Assembly: GCA_028386065.3 (NCBI GenBank)
Contig: JAKUCV010000419.1
Location: 263,180 to 327,179 of the forward strand
Source: Turnera subulata
Taxonomy: Eukaryota; Streptophyta; Magnoliopsida; Malpighiales; Passifloraceae
DNA length: 64,000 nt
Reading direction: 5' to 3'
The notes under the pieces are model-generated. The model had not been told where the DNA came from. It made no database searches and saw nothing but the letters and a program-made list of their open reading frames with translations. How positions within the stretch are numbered: position 1 is the stretch's first letter; each line of letters starts with the position of its first letter. Shown here one piece after another: positions 52,810 through 64,000 of this stretch. The position numbers were made by a program, and so were the translations under genes.

Positions 52810-55800
52810 GCCATTCATACATGTCTCTAATACCAATGAATACAGCATGACCATCATGCTTCCGCTGTGTGAGAGACTTAGTCAATGGGTCTGTTACATT
52901 GTTCTCAGAAGGAACTTTGCACAACCATAGTTGTAGAGTCGGTAACTGTTCCCTGCTTGGAACTCTTCCAGCATACAGTACCACTTCTAAGACAAAAACA
53001 CATAACCTGACTGCGATCTAAAGTCATCCCTATTGGTTTGGAAGCTAGCATCTGTGTAACACTTTACAACAAGCTCATCAACGCTTTCGTAAACCAGGAA
53101 TGCATCCTCAGTCCTTCTCAAGTACTTAAGGATGTTCTTTACCGCTATCCAGTGACTCTCACCGGGATTAGATTGGTATCTTCTTGTGACACTCAAAGCA
53201 TAAGCGACATCCGGTCGAGTACATGGCATCGCATACATGATAGATCCTATTGCAGAAGCATAAGGAATCTTACTCATATCCTCTCTCTCCTTAGATGTAC
53301 TAGTACATTGATTCTTTGAGAGAGATTTGCCATGTGACAGGGCAAGAATCCTTTCTTGGAATCTTGCTTGCTAAACCTCTTTAGCACCTTGTCAATATAC
53401 GCACTTTGACTTAGCCCGAGAAGCGTTTTGGATCTATCTCTATAGATCTTTATACCTAACACTTAGGCAGCTTCTCCTAAGTCCTTTATTGAGAAATTCT
53501 TCCCTAACCAAGCCTTTACAGACTATAGTATCGGAATGTCATTCCCAATGAGTAGGATGTCGTCAACTTACAACAACAAGAAAACAATAATGCTCCCACT
53601 AACCTTCTTGTAAACACATGGTTCATTTTCATTCTTAATGAAACCAAACTCTTTGATCACATCATTAAAACGAAGATTCCAACTCCTATAAGCTTGCTTC
53701 AATCCATAAATGGATCTTTGCAACTTGCATACCATATTAACATTCTCTGGATCGACAAAACCTTCAGGTTGTATCATGTACACATCCTCTAAAAGATTTC
53801 CATTAAGGAAAGCGGTTTTGACATCCGTTTGCCATATCTCATAATCATGGTATGCTGCTATAGCCAATAGAATCCGGATAGATTTAACCATGGCAACTGG
53901 TGAGAAAGTTTCATCATAGTCAATACCATGAACTTGTTTGAAACCTTTCGCAACCAATCGCGCTTTAAAGGTAATCACATTACCATCCATGTCGGTCTTT
54001 TTCTTAAAGACCCACTTGCACCCTATGGGTTTTACCCTTCAGGTGGATCAACCGAGGTCCATACCTTGTTTTGATACATGGATTCCATTTCCGAATTCAT
54101 GGCTTCTAGCCACTTCTTAGAGTCTGGACCCGTGATGGCCTGCTGATAAGAAGTGGGCTCATCCTCATCTATGAGCATCACATCTCCAGTATGAGTCATG
54201 AGAAATCAATTTCTCTCAGGCTCACACCGAGTCCTATCCGACCTACGCGGTCCATGTGTTTCAGGCACAGGATTCTCATCCACAACATCTTGTGGTTCCT
54301 GTCCTTGTTCCATCTCAGCCTCTATTTCTCGAACTTCTTCGAGTTCTATTTTCCTCCCACTGATTCTTCTAGAAATAAATTCTCTTTCTAGAAAAATAGC
54401 AGTCCGAGCAACAAACACTTTGTGCTCTAAAGGATTATAGAAATAATACCCTTTAGTTTCCTTGGGGTATCCTACAAAGAGGCACTTGTCGGATTTAGGG
54501 CCGAGTTTATTTGATGCTTCACGTCTCACGTAAGCCTCACAACCCCAAATTCTCACAAAAGACAAATTGGGATGCCTCCCAGTCTATATCTCATATGGTG
54601 TCTTTTCGACGGATTAAGATGGAACACGGTTAAGTGTAAATGCAGCACTCAATAATGCATGTCCCCAAAAAGAAGAAGGAAGGTCAGCTTGACTCATCAT
54701 CGAACGAACCATGTCTTACAAGGTTCTATTCCTCCTTTCGGATACACCATTCTATTTAGGCTTACCCGGTGGAGTGAGCTGTGATACTATACCACACTCC
54801 TTTAGATGATCAAGAAATTCTCGGCCTAAGTATTCACCTCCTCGATCTGATCGAAGCATTTTAATGCTCTTGCCGAGTTGATTCTGTACTTCATTCTTGA
54901 ATTCTTTGAACTTTTCAAAGGATTCTGACTTGTGTCTCATTAGATACACACAACCATACCTACTGAAATCGTCAGTAAATGTAATGAAGTATTGAAATCC
55001 ACCTCTAGCTTGTGTCGACATAGGTCCGCATACATCACTATGTATAAGACCTAACAAGTCCGAAGCTCTTTCACCTTTACCGGTAAAAGGAGCCTTCGTC
55101 ATCTTGCCTAACAAGCATGACTCACATATCTCAAATGATTCAAAATCAAATAAGTCTAAAAGTCCATCTTTATGGAGTTTAGATATACGAGTCTCGTTTA
55201 TATGGCTCAATCGACAATGCCAAAGGTAGGTTTCATTAGAATCATTCATTCTAACCTTCTTCGTATTAACGTTATAGATCGCGGTTTTGAGGTTAAGAAC
55301 ACACAAACCATTGCTTAAATACGGACCACCATAATAAACATCATTGAAATAAATAGAACAACAATTGTCCTTTATTACAAATGAAAAGCCTTTCTTGTCA
55401 AGACAAGAAACAGAAATCAAATTCCTGCTTATGGTTGGTACATAATAACAATTGTCTAGTTCTAAACCAAACCACTCGTTAAGGTAAGATAGTAAGATCC
55501 TACGGCTAATGCAACAACTCTTGCCCCATTTCCTACACGCAGGTCTATCTTAACCTTTGCCAATCTCCTACTCTTTCTCAGTTCCTTCACATTTACACAC
55601 ATGTGAGGACCACATCCGGTATCTAATACCCATGATGCTGAGATAGAGATATTGGCTTCTATAACGAAAATACCTGAAGTGGAAGTCTTACTTCCCTTCT
55701 GTTTCTTTACCTCTTCAAGGTAAACAGGGCAGTTGAGTTTCCAATGACCGGAATTCTTGCAATGGAATTGACCTTCCTTTGCAACACCACCTTTGGGTTT

Positions 55801-56390
55801 CAGCACTTGTGAAGAAGATGCACCAAACATTTTGGCAAATTTCTTCACCTTGCCCTTACCCTTTCCCTTGCTACTCCCAACCATCATAATGCTGTTGGAT
55901 TTGTTTGCCTTCATCTGTTGCTCAGCTGTTCTCAACATGTTGAGCAACTCAAACAAGGATTTGTCAAGATGATTCATATTGAAGCTTATGACAAATTGGC
56001 TGTAACTATCCGGCAACGATTGCAGGACTAGATCAACAGCCAACTCCTTCTGCAAAGGAAAACCAAGACCCTTAAGGCTTTCAATGTATCCAATCATTTT
56101 CAGCACATGAGGTCTTACGGGTGATGACACAGCCATCCTGCAATGGAACAATGCCTTAGAGGTCTCATACCTCTCAGGTGTTCGATTACATCGAACGCCC
56201 CCAATTTCTCATGTTGCTTCTGAAGCTCAGAGTCCATGGTTATAAGCATAAGGCATGATGCATCCAATGCATCATCAAGATGCTTCTTGTAAGCATCCCT
56301 TCCTGCCCTAGAAGCACTAGGCGCCGGTTCATTTGGAACAGGCCCTTCGAGGACATACAATTTATTTTCTTGTTTGAGGACTATCCTCAA
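52810..56390 (-). pseudogene. gag-pol of copia D, broken
   Basis: Minus-strand order: gag (56390-55700; SRAGRDAYKKHLDDALDAS, then a CCHC-like knuckle FHCKNSGHWKLNC), protease VLDTGCGPHMC (about 55620), integrase (55420-54752; LWHCRLSHIN, HSDVCGPM, RSDRGGEY), integrase C-terminal region (54565-54206), RT (53990-53274; DYDETFSPVAMVKSIRILLA) and RNase H (53277-52810). Many frames are interrupted. The Tyr codon of the RT YVDD box is TAA (53568-53570). The RNase H segment jumps from SQSGYVF to NNVTDPLTKSLTQ, so the middle of the domain is deleted. It cannot transpose by itself. Confidence 0.85.
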
Positions 56391-57054
56391 ATTAAGATAC
56401 CATTTTAGGAAGTTATTCCCATTCAGCTTTTCCTTCTAAAGGACCGATCGCAGTGATATTGTGCTAGTGTTTTTTTTTGTGCCATGGAAATTCTACAACA
56501 ATGATCAACTCACACAAATAAGAGTCATGCATACAAAATCATTTAACAAGGAATTCTATTAAATGATGCTTCTACTATAAAAATCAAGACAATCATATAA
56601 GTAGGCCAAGATCCATATTTCACTTCTAGATAAGTCAGCTTTGGCTGATCGCTTACTTCATAGTTATTTAGGTAGACAACTCTTGTCAATTACATCTCAT
56701 GTAACTCTTGGATAGTTGAGTGAACAACACTTATTCTTGTCTATCTCATAGACTTAGCTCAACTCCTTGCCACTAAGTCCTTAATCCTATTAAGATGACC
56801 TAGTTAAGTTCAACACCATAATAAGCAGTTCCGATATTACAATTATTGCGTCGTACCTTGCTAGGATAAACATTGGCACCTTGCTTTGGCAAAACCTACC
56901 AAGTGTTGATCTAAGCAATGATGAGTGTTTATCATGGAAGGCAACACAAGAAGAACTTAATATTTTCATCAACATATTATTCCTATGCATCACATGCATG
57001 TTCTTGATAAATATATATTGATGTTTGTAAATTTGGAAACCAAAATTACAAGTG
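56391..57054 (-). other. Leader of copia D, non-repetitive part
   Basis: AT-rich untranslated leader between the gag start and the palindromic array. No gene is seen. Confidence 0.5.
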
Positions 57055-57584
57055 AACATCGATGTTCAATATTGGACATCGATGTTGTGAGAATCTGATT
57101 CTCCCAACTATTTGGCTGAGGCTCAAGAACATCGATGTTCAACACTTCACCATCGATGTTTTGAGTAACTTGAACCCCAAACTATTTGGCAGTAGCTCAA
57201 GAACATCGATGTTCAACTCTTCAACATCGATGTTTTGAGAATTCTGAAAGTTCAAGATTTTGGTAGTAGCATTTTAACATCGATGTTGAACTTAAACATC
57301 GTCGTTTGAACTTCTGGAACTCAAGAACATCGATGTTTCTGGAACTTCAAACCAATTTGGCCGAGCTCAAATAACATCGATGTTTAACTCTTAACATCGA
57401 TGTTTTTGAGAGTTTTGCATGAGAACATCGATGTTGGTCACACAACAATGATGTTTTGAAGATTCGGCCGAGGCTAAACTTCATCAGAACATCGATGTTT
57501 GTCACACAACATCGATGTTATGAAGGTTCGGCCAAGGCTAAACTTCATGCGAACATCAATGTTTGTCTCACAAACATCGATGTT
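57055..57584. repeat. Array of the palindrome AACATCGATGTT in the leader of copia D
   Basis: Seventeen copies in 530 bp, 13 with the exact core ACATCGATGT and the rest one or two bases off, often in pairs 16-25 bases apart and mostly preceded by AAGA or CTCA words. It lies between the PBS and gag, where packaging or dimerisation signals would be expected. There is no spacer conservation of CRISPR type. Confidence 0.9.
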
Positions 57585-57733
57585 GTGGCCAAGCTGTACT
57601 AGAACGACAATCGTTCTATACACAAACCGACACTCGATTTTTTTCTAGCACATACCAATCAAGTTCTTGTTGTCAAAACACTTTTGACTAAAACACAACA
57701 TCAACATGTTCAATAACTAGTGTTTCACAAGAG

Positions 57734-57745
57734 GCTCCGCTACCA
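57734..57745 (-). promoter_or_regulatory. Primer-binding site of copia D
   Basis: The minus strand reads TGGTAGCGGAGC one base inside the LTR end (CTTACA). Confidence 0.7.
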
Positions 57746-57746
57746 T

Positions 57747-59285
57747 TGTAAGTAACCTGGTCATGCAATTTGACAATCAAATGCAACTAAATACGCAGCG
57801 GAAATCCCAGTACTCATGGAGGATTCATGTGAAACAGAGTAAACCGAATAACAAAAATTCATACCTGAAATGGTTGAGGTCTTTCACTCAACTGATGATC
57901 CGAATCAGCAAGAGCCGGACAGCAATCCCGCCCCTCTACAGTATCCACACGAACCGTGATAACTAGTTGGAATCGTCACATGATTACCAACCCGAGCACC
58001 CCCGAACTGATGTGCTAGCAGCAGGTTTCGGAAGCTAGAGTTTGTGGTATTTTCTTCTTTCTCAAAGAAGGTGTGCATAGTCTGAAACTCTCAAGAACTC
58101 TCAAGACACTCTCAAGACTCTCAATCCTCTGAAAATTTTCAGACTCAAAGTGAAGAAGACACCAGCATAATCAGATTATGCTTAGTCTAATCCCACTCAC
58201 AAAAGCAAGGGACAAAGTGGCCAACACCTTTGGCCAACATGATTAGCTTTTAGCTAATCATGTCTCCATTAACTCTTGGTGGGATTACACATCACATGGC
58301 ACTAATTATGGTTCAATAAATCAGACATTTAGTGAACCAAACCAGCTCAAGATGACCCTGGTCCAACCATGGTCCAACCACAAGCTCAAATACCTGGTTC
58401 AACCACGGTCCAACCATGGTTCAACCACCAGCTCAAATCAACGGCTCTAAGTGTATGACCCTGTAGGCACTTGTAACATCCGACAATAATTGTAAACTCA
58501 TTTACAATTATAAGCAAAGAGCGGCGTCTTGCAACACATCATTGCTACCCGAACGACAAGATCAGTACTGATTCATATGCCTCGCAAACATGTCATCGTC
58601 CCTTCGTCCCATTATCAAGATTAAACACGAGACATGGAATATGTCATTCTCGCATATGTTCAATCTCGGTTTCTTGATCCTCGAGTTAACCGCGTAAAAC
58701 GGATACCTATGATATCACCATATCATAATCCGAGCATGGCCATGCATTTACGGTTCAACTCTATCAAGAAACCATCCGATAATATACCCGCTATATGGGT
58801 TGGACGAATCCCCTCTGGATCATACAAAACCCACTACACATTTATCATATACCCAATGATTACACTAAGGTCTACTCATTTATGAAATAGCCAAGAGTAA
58901 TATCAAAGTATACGACTCATATGTTGGGAACCTTGATGATCTCAGGTCTAAGGACAATATATATAAGAACCGCTATCGACAAACATATAACGTTCCATGT
59001 AGCATTCTTATGTGGGTCGGTCCAGTCCACAAGTTCTCAAACTTGTACCCGTATGTAGAATTCATATCACATATAAATTCTCAACATACGCTAGTCTTAA
59101 TTTATTATTACAACCCATCCATAATAATATTCGACTAGGGACATTTAAGAATATAAAATATTCTAGGGTTATAAATATATGCAAGCGTTTATCTCATAAA
59201 TGATATTTATTAGAATAACCTTATTGTGTATACATGACTACAAACAATCATCCATTGATTGGCTTTTGGGCATATTACACTAACA
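57747..59285 (-). repeat. 5' LTR of copia D
   Basis: 1539 bp, same ends as the left LTR, with scattered substitutions and an extra GGTCCAACCAT-type unit around 58368. Confidence 0.9.
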
Positions 59286-59515
59286 CTTAGCGCCCCACTT
59301 AATGTACAGACCTGATGTATAATGAAGTGTGGTTGTTGTGTGCTTAATTTCGTACTTTAATATGTGATGCTCACGTTGATGTTTGCTGCGGGTTTGGGTT
59401 AGATGCCCGTCAGGCTAGCTTCTGCCCAATGTTTGATGTAGGCCTTTGGGTGTCCTGTGGCATGCTTAGTGATGCACAAGGCACCTGGCCGATCATGTTA
59501 AGACTGGGCGTGACA

Positions 59516-62176
59516 GTATGAGTCCAAGTTCACAAACCTGTCTAAGTATGCCATGCATTTGATTCCAGATCAGCGAAGGAAGACCAAAAGGTTCATTGGA
59601 GGACTGAAGGGTTATATTTATAATTCTTTGGTGGTTATACCATTTAGCTCCTATGCTGAAGCAGTAGACAAAGCTCGGGCAATTGAGATGAAGACCCAAG
59701 CAGAAAGGGCTGAGGCAAGTGCCAAGAGAACAAGGCATGACAACACTCAAGGCCAATCAAGTTTTTCTACTGGTGGTGGCCAATTCGGAGGACGTGGGAA
59801 AACAGGATTGTGGGTTAACATACCTAGGGCCCGATTCAGGGGCAATTCTAGTTACGGAGCCTCAAGCTTTGGTGGGAGCTCGATGAGACCTATGTCGGCC
59901 AGAACAGGGGTGCACAAAGTGCGCAGGTGAAGCCCAGCACTATATGCTTTATGTGCGGCCAATTTGGTTATATGTCGCGGGAATGCCCGGTAGGGCAGAA
60001 CATATGTTATTCTTGTGGGCAGCCAGGGCATAGATCCCAGGAGTATTTTGTTGGGCAACCATCAATGGCGTCCAGTGTGGCTTCTCCACCACCTAAGCCA
60101 CCACGGGCTGATAGCCAGTCCTCTGTCCGTGGCCGAGGAGGTACTGGCCGTGGAGCCTTCGGTAGGGGCAGTAGCTACCAACAGGGCAGGGACAGGCGCA
60201 AGTATTTTGCTTGACCCAGGAGGATGCTGGAGGCTCCAACACAATTGTGATAGATATCTTAAAAGTTAAATTATGTCCTGCACTATGTTTAATTGACACG
60301 GGGTGTACCCACTCCTTTGTTAACACTCATTTTGCGAAGTACTTTGAGGATGCACCTAGTGACTTGGGTAGCCCATTGGCTGTGTATACCCCACTTGATG
60401 AGCAGGTTTTTATGGACAAAGTATATCGGGAGTCTGATATTTGTGTGTTGGAACACTGTTTGCCAGCTGATTTGTTGTTGTTACCTATGGCCGATTTTGA
60501 TGTAATTTTGGGATTGGATTGGCTTTCTCGGCATGGTGCACTGGTGGATTGTGCAAATAAGATGGTGAAGTTTCAGCCCTGAGGGGAGGCAGAATTCATC
60601 TTCCAAGGAAATTTTGTCTCTTCACTACCCCAAATAATTTCTGCAATGAAGGCAACTCGGGTGGCACGACAAATTGATTGCTTATATTTGGCATCGGTGC
60701 AAAGTGTAGGTGAGCCGGAAATTTCCATTGATCAAGTACCAGTTGTTAATGAATTTATTGATGTTTTTCCTGAAGATTTGCCGGGGTTACCACCGGAACG
60801 AGAAATTGAGTTTGGCATTGAGCTTGAGCACGGGCCAGAACCTGTTTCAATTACACCTTACCGAATGGCTCCTACAGAATTGCGGGATTTGAAAACTCAG
60901 TTGCAGGACTTGTTGGACAAGGGATTTATCAGACCTAGCGTGTCCCTGTGGGGAGCTCCGGTTCTGTTTTTCAAGAAGAAAGATGGCTCAATGAGAATGT
61001 GTGTGGATTATCGACAATTAAACAAACTAACAATACGAAACAAGTACCCACTGCCTCGTATCGATGATTAGTTTGATCAATTGCAAGGGGCAAGATACTT
61101 CTCGAAGATTGACTTGAGGTTAGGTTACCAACAGTTAAGAATTAAGGAAGAGGATGTGAGAATAATAGCCTTTCGGACAAGGTATGGGCACTATGAATTT
61201 TTAGTAATGCCGTTCGGATTTGCCAATGCACCTGCAGCTTTTATGGACTTAATGAACCGAGTGTTCAAGCTGTACCTTGACAAATTTGTGATCATGTTCA
61301 TTGATGATGTGCTGGTTTATTCAAAGACTAAGGGGGAGCATGAGGTGCATTTAAGAATCGTGATACAGATCCTACGGAAAGAAAAGCTATATGCTAAATT
61401 TTCAAAATGTGAGTTCTGGTTGGAAAAAGTTTCATTTTTAGGTCATGTCATATCTGCTGAGGGTATTGGGGTAGACCCACAGAAAGTGGAGGCAATTGTT
61501 AGTGGCCGAGGCCGACCAATGTGACGGAAGTACGGAGTTTCCTTGGGCTGGAAGGATATTACCGTCGATTTGTTGAAGGCTTCTCCTCTATTGCTGCACC
61601 ATTGTGCAGACTGACTCAAAAGAAGAAACCATTTATTTGGTCTGACGCTTGTGAGGCCAGTTTTCAAGAGTTGAAACATAGGTTAACCTCAGCACCAATA
61701 CTTGCTTTACCCAAAGAAGATGGTATGTATACTTTGTACTGTGATTCGTCGAGAGTCGGTTTGGGCTGTCTCTTGATGCAGGATGGCAAGGTGATTGCCT
61801 ATGCCTCCTGGAAACTAAAAAAGAATGAAGAGAATTACCCAGTGCATGACCTTGAGATGGCAGCAGTAGTCTTTGCATTGAAAATTTGGAGACTTTATCT
61901 GTACGGGCAGCCTTGTGAAATTTATACGGATCATAAAAGCTTGAAGTACATAATGGAACAGAGGGATTTGAATTTGAGGCAGCGTAGATGGGTTGAGTTA
62001 CTTAAGGATTATGACTGTACCATTAAGTACCACCCAGGAAAAGCCAATGTTGTGGCTGATGCCCTTAGTCAGAATTCTATTGGTAGCTTGGCACATCTTA
62101 GTGTGGTCAGAAAGCCTGCAGTTGGGGCTTGGTATGATTTGTTGGATCAAAGCTTGCATTGTGCCGTTACCGCCTC
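59516..62176 (+). pseudogene. pol: gag C terminus, protease, RT and RNase H of element E
   Basis: Gag resumes at 59516 and runs to two zinc knuckles (CFMCGQFGYMSREC and CYSCGQPGHRSQEY, each lacking one metal ligand). Protease is at 60211-60582 (LIDTGCTHSFV). RT runs from about 60646, with [20 protein letters not shown] and FIDD at 61297-61308. RNase H is at 61521-62100 ([32 protein letters not shown]). Breaks: frameshift near 59925, TGA 60580-60582, TAG 61069-61071, one-base loss near 61503. The reading ends at 62176, where LTR G begins, before any integrase. Confidence 0.85.
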
Positions 62177-64000
62177 TGTAACGCCCCGAATTTCCAGTAA
62201 TTAATTTTTATGGAATTTTAAGAATTTTTAAATTTTATTTCCGATTCTACCCTCGAGGAATTTCCGGGATTTTAGGTCAAGAAGATTATTATTAATTTCT
62301 TCTTCTTTTCTTTGGAAATATTTATTTAAGGGTGAAAATAAACCGTAATTGAATTTCTTTTGGAGTTTATTTGTATTTTGTGGTGAAACACATGATGGGG
62401 TGTAGTTTTTACTAAAACTACGTAGTTTTGGTAGAGCCAAAACCTAAAACACACAATGGGATGTGCTTTGACTTTGAGGATGACCAAGGGAGGGCTTGAA
62501 GACGAAGTGACGTCGTTTGGAAGCAAAACGACGTCGTTTTGCCTTTGACAAAAAAACCTAACCCTAGAGTGGTGGTATAAATTCATCTCTTTCCCCTCCC
62601 TCCTCTTTCTTTTTCCTACTCTTCTCTTCCGATTCGGCCGCCCCTCACCTGTGCTTCTTCTCTTTTCTCTTCTATTTTCTTTCTCTCCCTCTTCACTCCC
62701 CACGATCTCTTCCCTTCCTCTCCCCATTCGTTTCACCCAAAACCCGTCGCACCTCCTGTCCCCTTCTTCTTCTCCTTCCTCTTTTCGAGCTGATGCCGTC
62801 GAGAGGCCGCCGCCTCCATCTTTTCTCTTCGTGTCGCCGCCTTGGTGAAGGACGAGCAGAGGGGTGGTGATGCCTGTGTTTGCGCTGCTGCCAGGTTCAT
62901 CTCTGATTCACGCACGAACGCCGCCGCCACCGGGTTCCGAGCATTCGCTCCCACGCCGCCATCGTCGCCTGTGGTCGGTAAGTGCTGACTCCTCCCTCTC
63001 TTTTCTTTTTGGCTTCGAATTGGCTGTGTTCTGGTTCTAACCCGAATGGGTTGTTTGGGTTTGTGGTGGGGGCGAGTCGGTCGTGCTTGGTGGTCGGATG
63101 TCATTTGCAGACGGCGGATATGGGTTCGTCTATGTTGCTGGTGGTTCTGTGCCTCCAAACGGTGAGGCTGTGGTGCGAGTTGCCTCAGGTTGTTGGTGGG
63201 GAAGACGGGGCAGCGGACGACCAGAGCTTGTGCCGCCGTCGTCTGGTGAGTATTCCAGCCGTCTCTTGCTTCTTCTTTTCTTTTTTTTTTCTATTTGTTG
63301 TCGATTGGACTGTGGGTTGTATTCGTGACTGGGTTGTCGCCGGCAGCAGGGATGCTCTGGCTGTGCTCGGGTTGCCTCGGCAGTGTGGGTTGTGTCTCTG
63401 GTTGATGGCGGTGAGGGGTTTCCGTGGTGGTTCCTCTCGGGTTAGAGTTCCTTGGCAGGATCCGAGACCTTGAGTAAGGATTTGAGGCTTGGCAATGGGT
63501 TTGGATCCGGCCGGAACGAATTTATTATTCCGGTAAGCTTTTTCCGGCACCTTCCTTGACTCCAAATTCTTCTCCCAGTTAGTTTTGGTTTATTGTATTG
63601 TTGAAATGGTTTTCCCGGTTGTGGCAGTAGTGTGATTGTGGTTCGTTTCTGGTTGTTGTGGACTTTTCCGGCGAGGTAGACCGGAATCCGGCGAGCTCGG
63701 GAATTTTCCGGCGACTCGGGTTTCGTTCCGGCAAGGACTGACCGGAATCCGAGAAGGACTGTTGCTGATTTTGACGTGACGGTGCGGAGATCGGCATTAG
63801 ACGGTAATTCCCGGCAATGTTGTAATTTAATTATTGTACATATCATGTACCGTAAAAGCTTAATATCGATGTATTCAAATAAATGGTAATAGTGAAAGAC
63901 CGAGTGTGATAGGTTAGAGGCGCGTGGCCGGGAACTTCCGACGCGTTTAGAACCGTTAGGCCGAAAAATATTTGGGCTCGGGAGGTTGATTAAAGTATTA
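62177..64000 (+). mobile_element. LTR of Ty3/gypsy element G, runs off the right edge
   Basis: Starts TGTAACGCCCCGAATTTCC, like the minus-strand start of solo LTR H, and interrupts the pol of E after its RNase H. A TATA box is at 62576, then C/T-rich and GC-rich stretches. No LTR end, PBS or gag is reached by 64000, consistent with an LTR of about 3 kb. Open frames at 62733-63158 (-) and 62982-63473 (+) are of low-complexity composition and not convincing genes. Confidence 0.75.
62576..62583 (+). promoter_or_regulatory. TATA box of LTR G
   Basis: TATAAATT about 400 bases into the LTR, preceded by two ACGTCGTTTtype words (62510-62541). Confidence 0.5.

Larger units (their letters stand above)
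51263..59285 (-). mobile_element. Complete Ty1/copia element D, 8.0 kb, inactive
   Basis: LTRs 51263-52790 and 57747-59285, duplication CTTAG (51258-51262 and 59286-59290). On the minus strand the order is PBS, 1.3-kb leader with a palindromic array, gag, protease, integrase, RT, RNase H, polypurine tract. The coding region has several stops and an internal deletion. The LTRs differ at scattered positions, visibly more than those of element C, so the insertion is older than C. Confidence 0.9.
49599..59515 (+). mobile_element. Solo LTR F (gypsy, F' family), containing copia element D
   Basis: TGTGACAACCC...GGGCGTGACA with a perfect 5-bp duplication GTATG (49594-49598 and 59516-59520). Without copia D and its duplicated site it is 1889 bp and has no internal region, so it is a solo LTR. 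Its last 550 bp match the F' LTR at 47753-48315, whose PBS gives the orientation. It sits inside the gag of element E. Short open frames within it have no recognisable content. Confidence 0.85.
48393..62176 (+). mobile_element. Ty3/gypsy element E, twice interrupted
   Basis: LTR (48393-48830), PBS (48833), gag start to 49598, then solo LTR F (with copia D inside), then gag end, protease, RT and RNase H from 59516 to 62176, where LTR G cuts it. Integrase, the 3' end and the 3' LTR are not in the window. The order PR-RT-RNase H and the FIDD box are Ty3/gypsy. Short LTRs and this gag (FVKLDPPTYSGAENEDPQRF) suggest a chromovirus, but without the integrase end the clade is open. Confidence 0.8.

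Noticed and set aside
57055..57584. CRISPR-like regular repeats
   Set aside because: Repeat is a 12-base palindrome with variable, partly repetitive spacing, inside a plant copia leader; no cas genes or spacer structure.
62733..63473. Genes in the GC-rich part of LTR G
   Set aside because: Overlapping low-complexity frames on both strands without family motifs, in a region equivalent to other large gypsy LTRs.

Overview
This window is plant nuclear DNA, most likely from a eudicot. Two host genes can be read end to end: an intronless PLS/DYW pentatricopeptide-repeat gene that I recognise as the RARE1 (At5g13270) orthologue (20927-23233, +), and a ten-exon NEOXANTHIN-DEFICIENT 1 (NXD1) gene (41914-45997, +). 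Almost everything else is transposable-element DNA in several nested layers. There is no bacterial-style gene organisation and I found no tRNA, rRNA gene or CRISPR array.

Left block (1-20150): a Sirevirus-type Ty1/copia element enters from the left edge with pol, a broken env-like region, multiple polypurine tracts and its 3' LTR (ends 7757). It abuts, and probably inserted into, the plant-mobile-domain (PMD) remnant of a minus-strand Ty3/gypsy element of Tat/Ogre type (copy A, 7758-12971). A related element (copy B, 12972-about 20150) follows. The two share one LTR (11404-12971). Each carries an antisense PMD ORF and a sense ORF1-like frame but no gag-pol. A palindromic tandem array sits in the 3' region of copy B, and a hAT-like MITE sits in copy A.

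Middle block: RARE1, then a 3.06-kb inverted-repeat transposon (24731-27792, 8-bp target duplication) that contains a 1.89-kb MULE (25275-27165, 336-bp TIRs, 10-bp duplication) with a GC-rich cargo. An unidentified ORF remnant with a promoter-like region follows (28442-29520). Next is a 10.1-kb non-autonomous Ty3/gypsy-like element (element C, 29672-39815, TTTGG duplication, near-identical LTRs). Instead of gag-pol it holds two plus-strand (antisense) TATA-led reading frames. The second has a LINE-endonuclease-like C terminus and is split by a 3.1-kb solo LTR (element H, GCGGC duplication).

Right block (47297-64000), after NXD1: a truncated copia 3' end and a truncated gypsy LTR (F'), whose interior was hit by a Ty3/gypsy element E with a 5S-rRNA-like LTR. 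The gag of E is split by a solo LTR of the F' family (element F, GTATG duplication). F itself contains a complete copia element D (CTTAG duplication). The pol of E is broken again by an LTR (element G) that runs off the right edge.

The host genes look functional apart from a changed second zinc-site motif in the DYW domain of RARE1 and a GC-AG first intron in NXD1. The retroelement genes are mostly broken by stops, frameshifts or insertions. Two assembly-gap sites (30108 and 37879-37930) fall at equivalent places in the two LTRs of element C.
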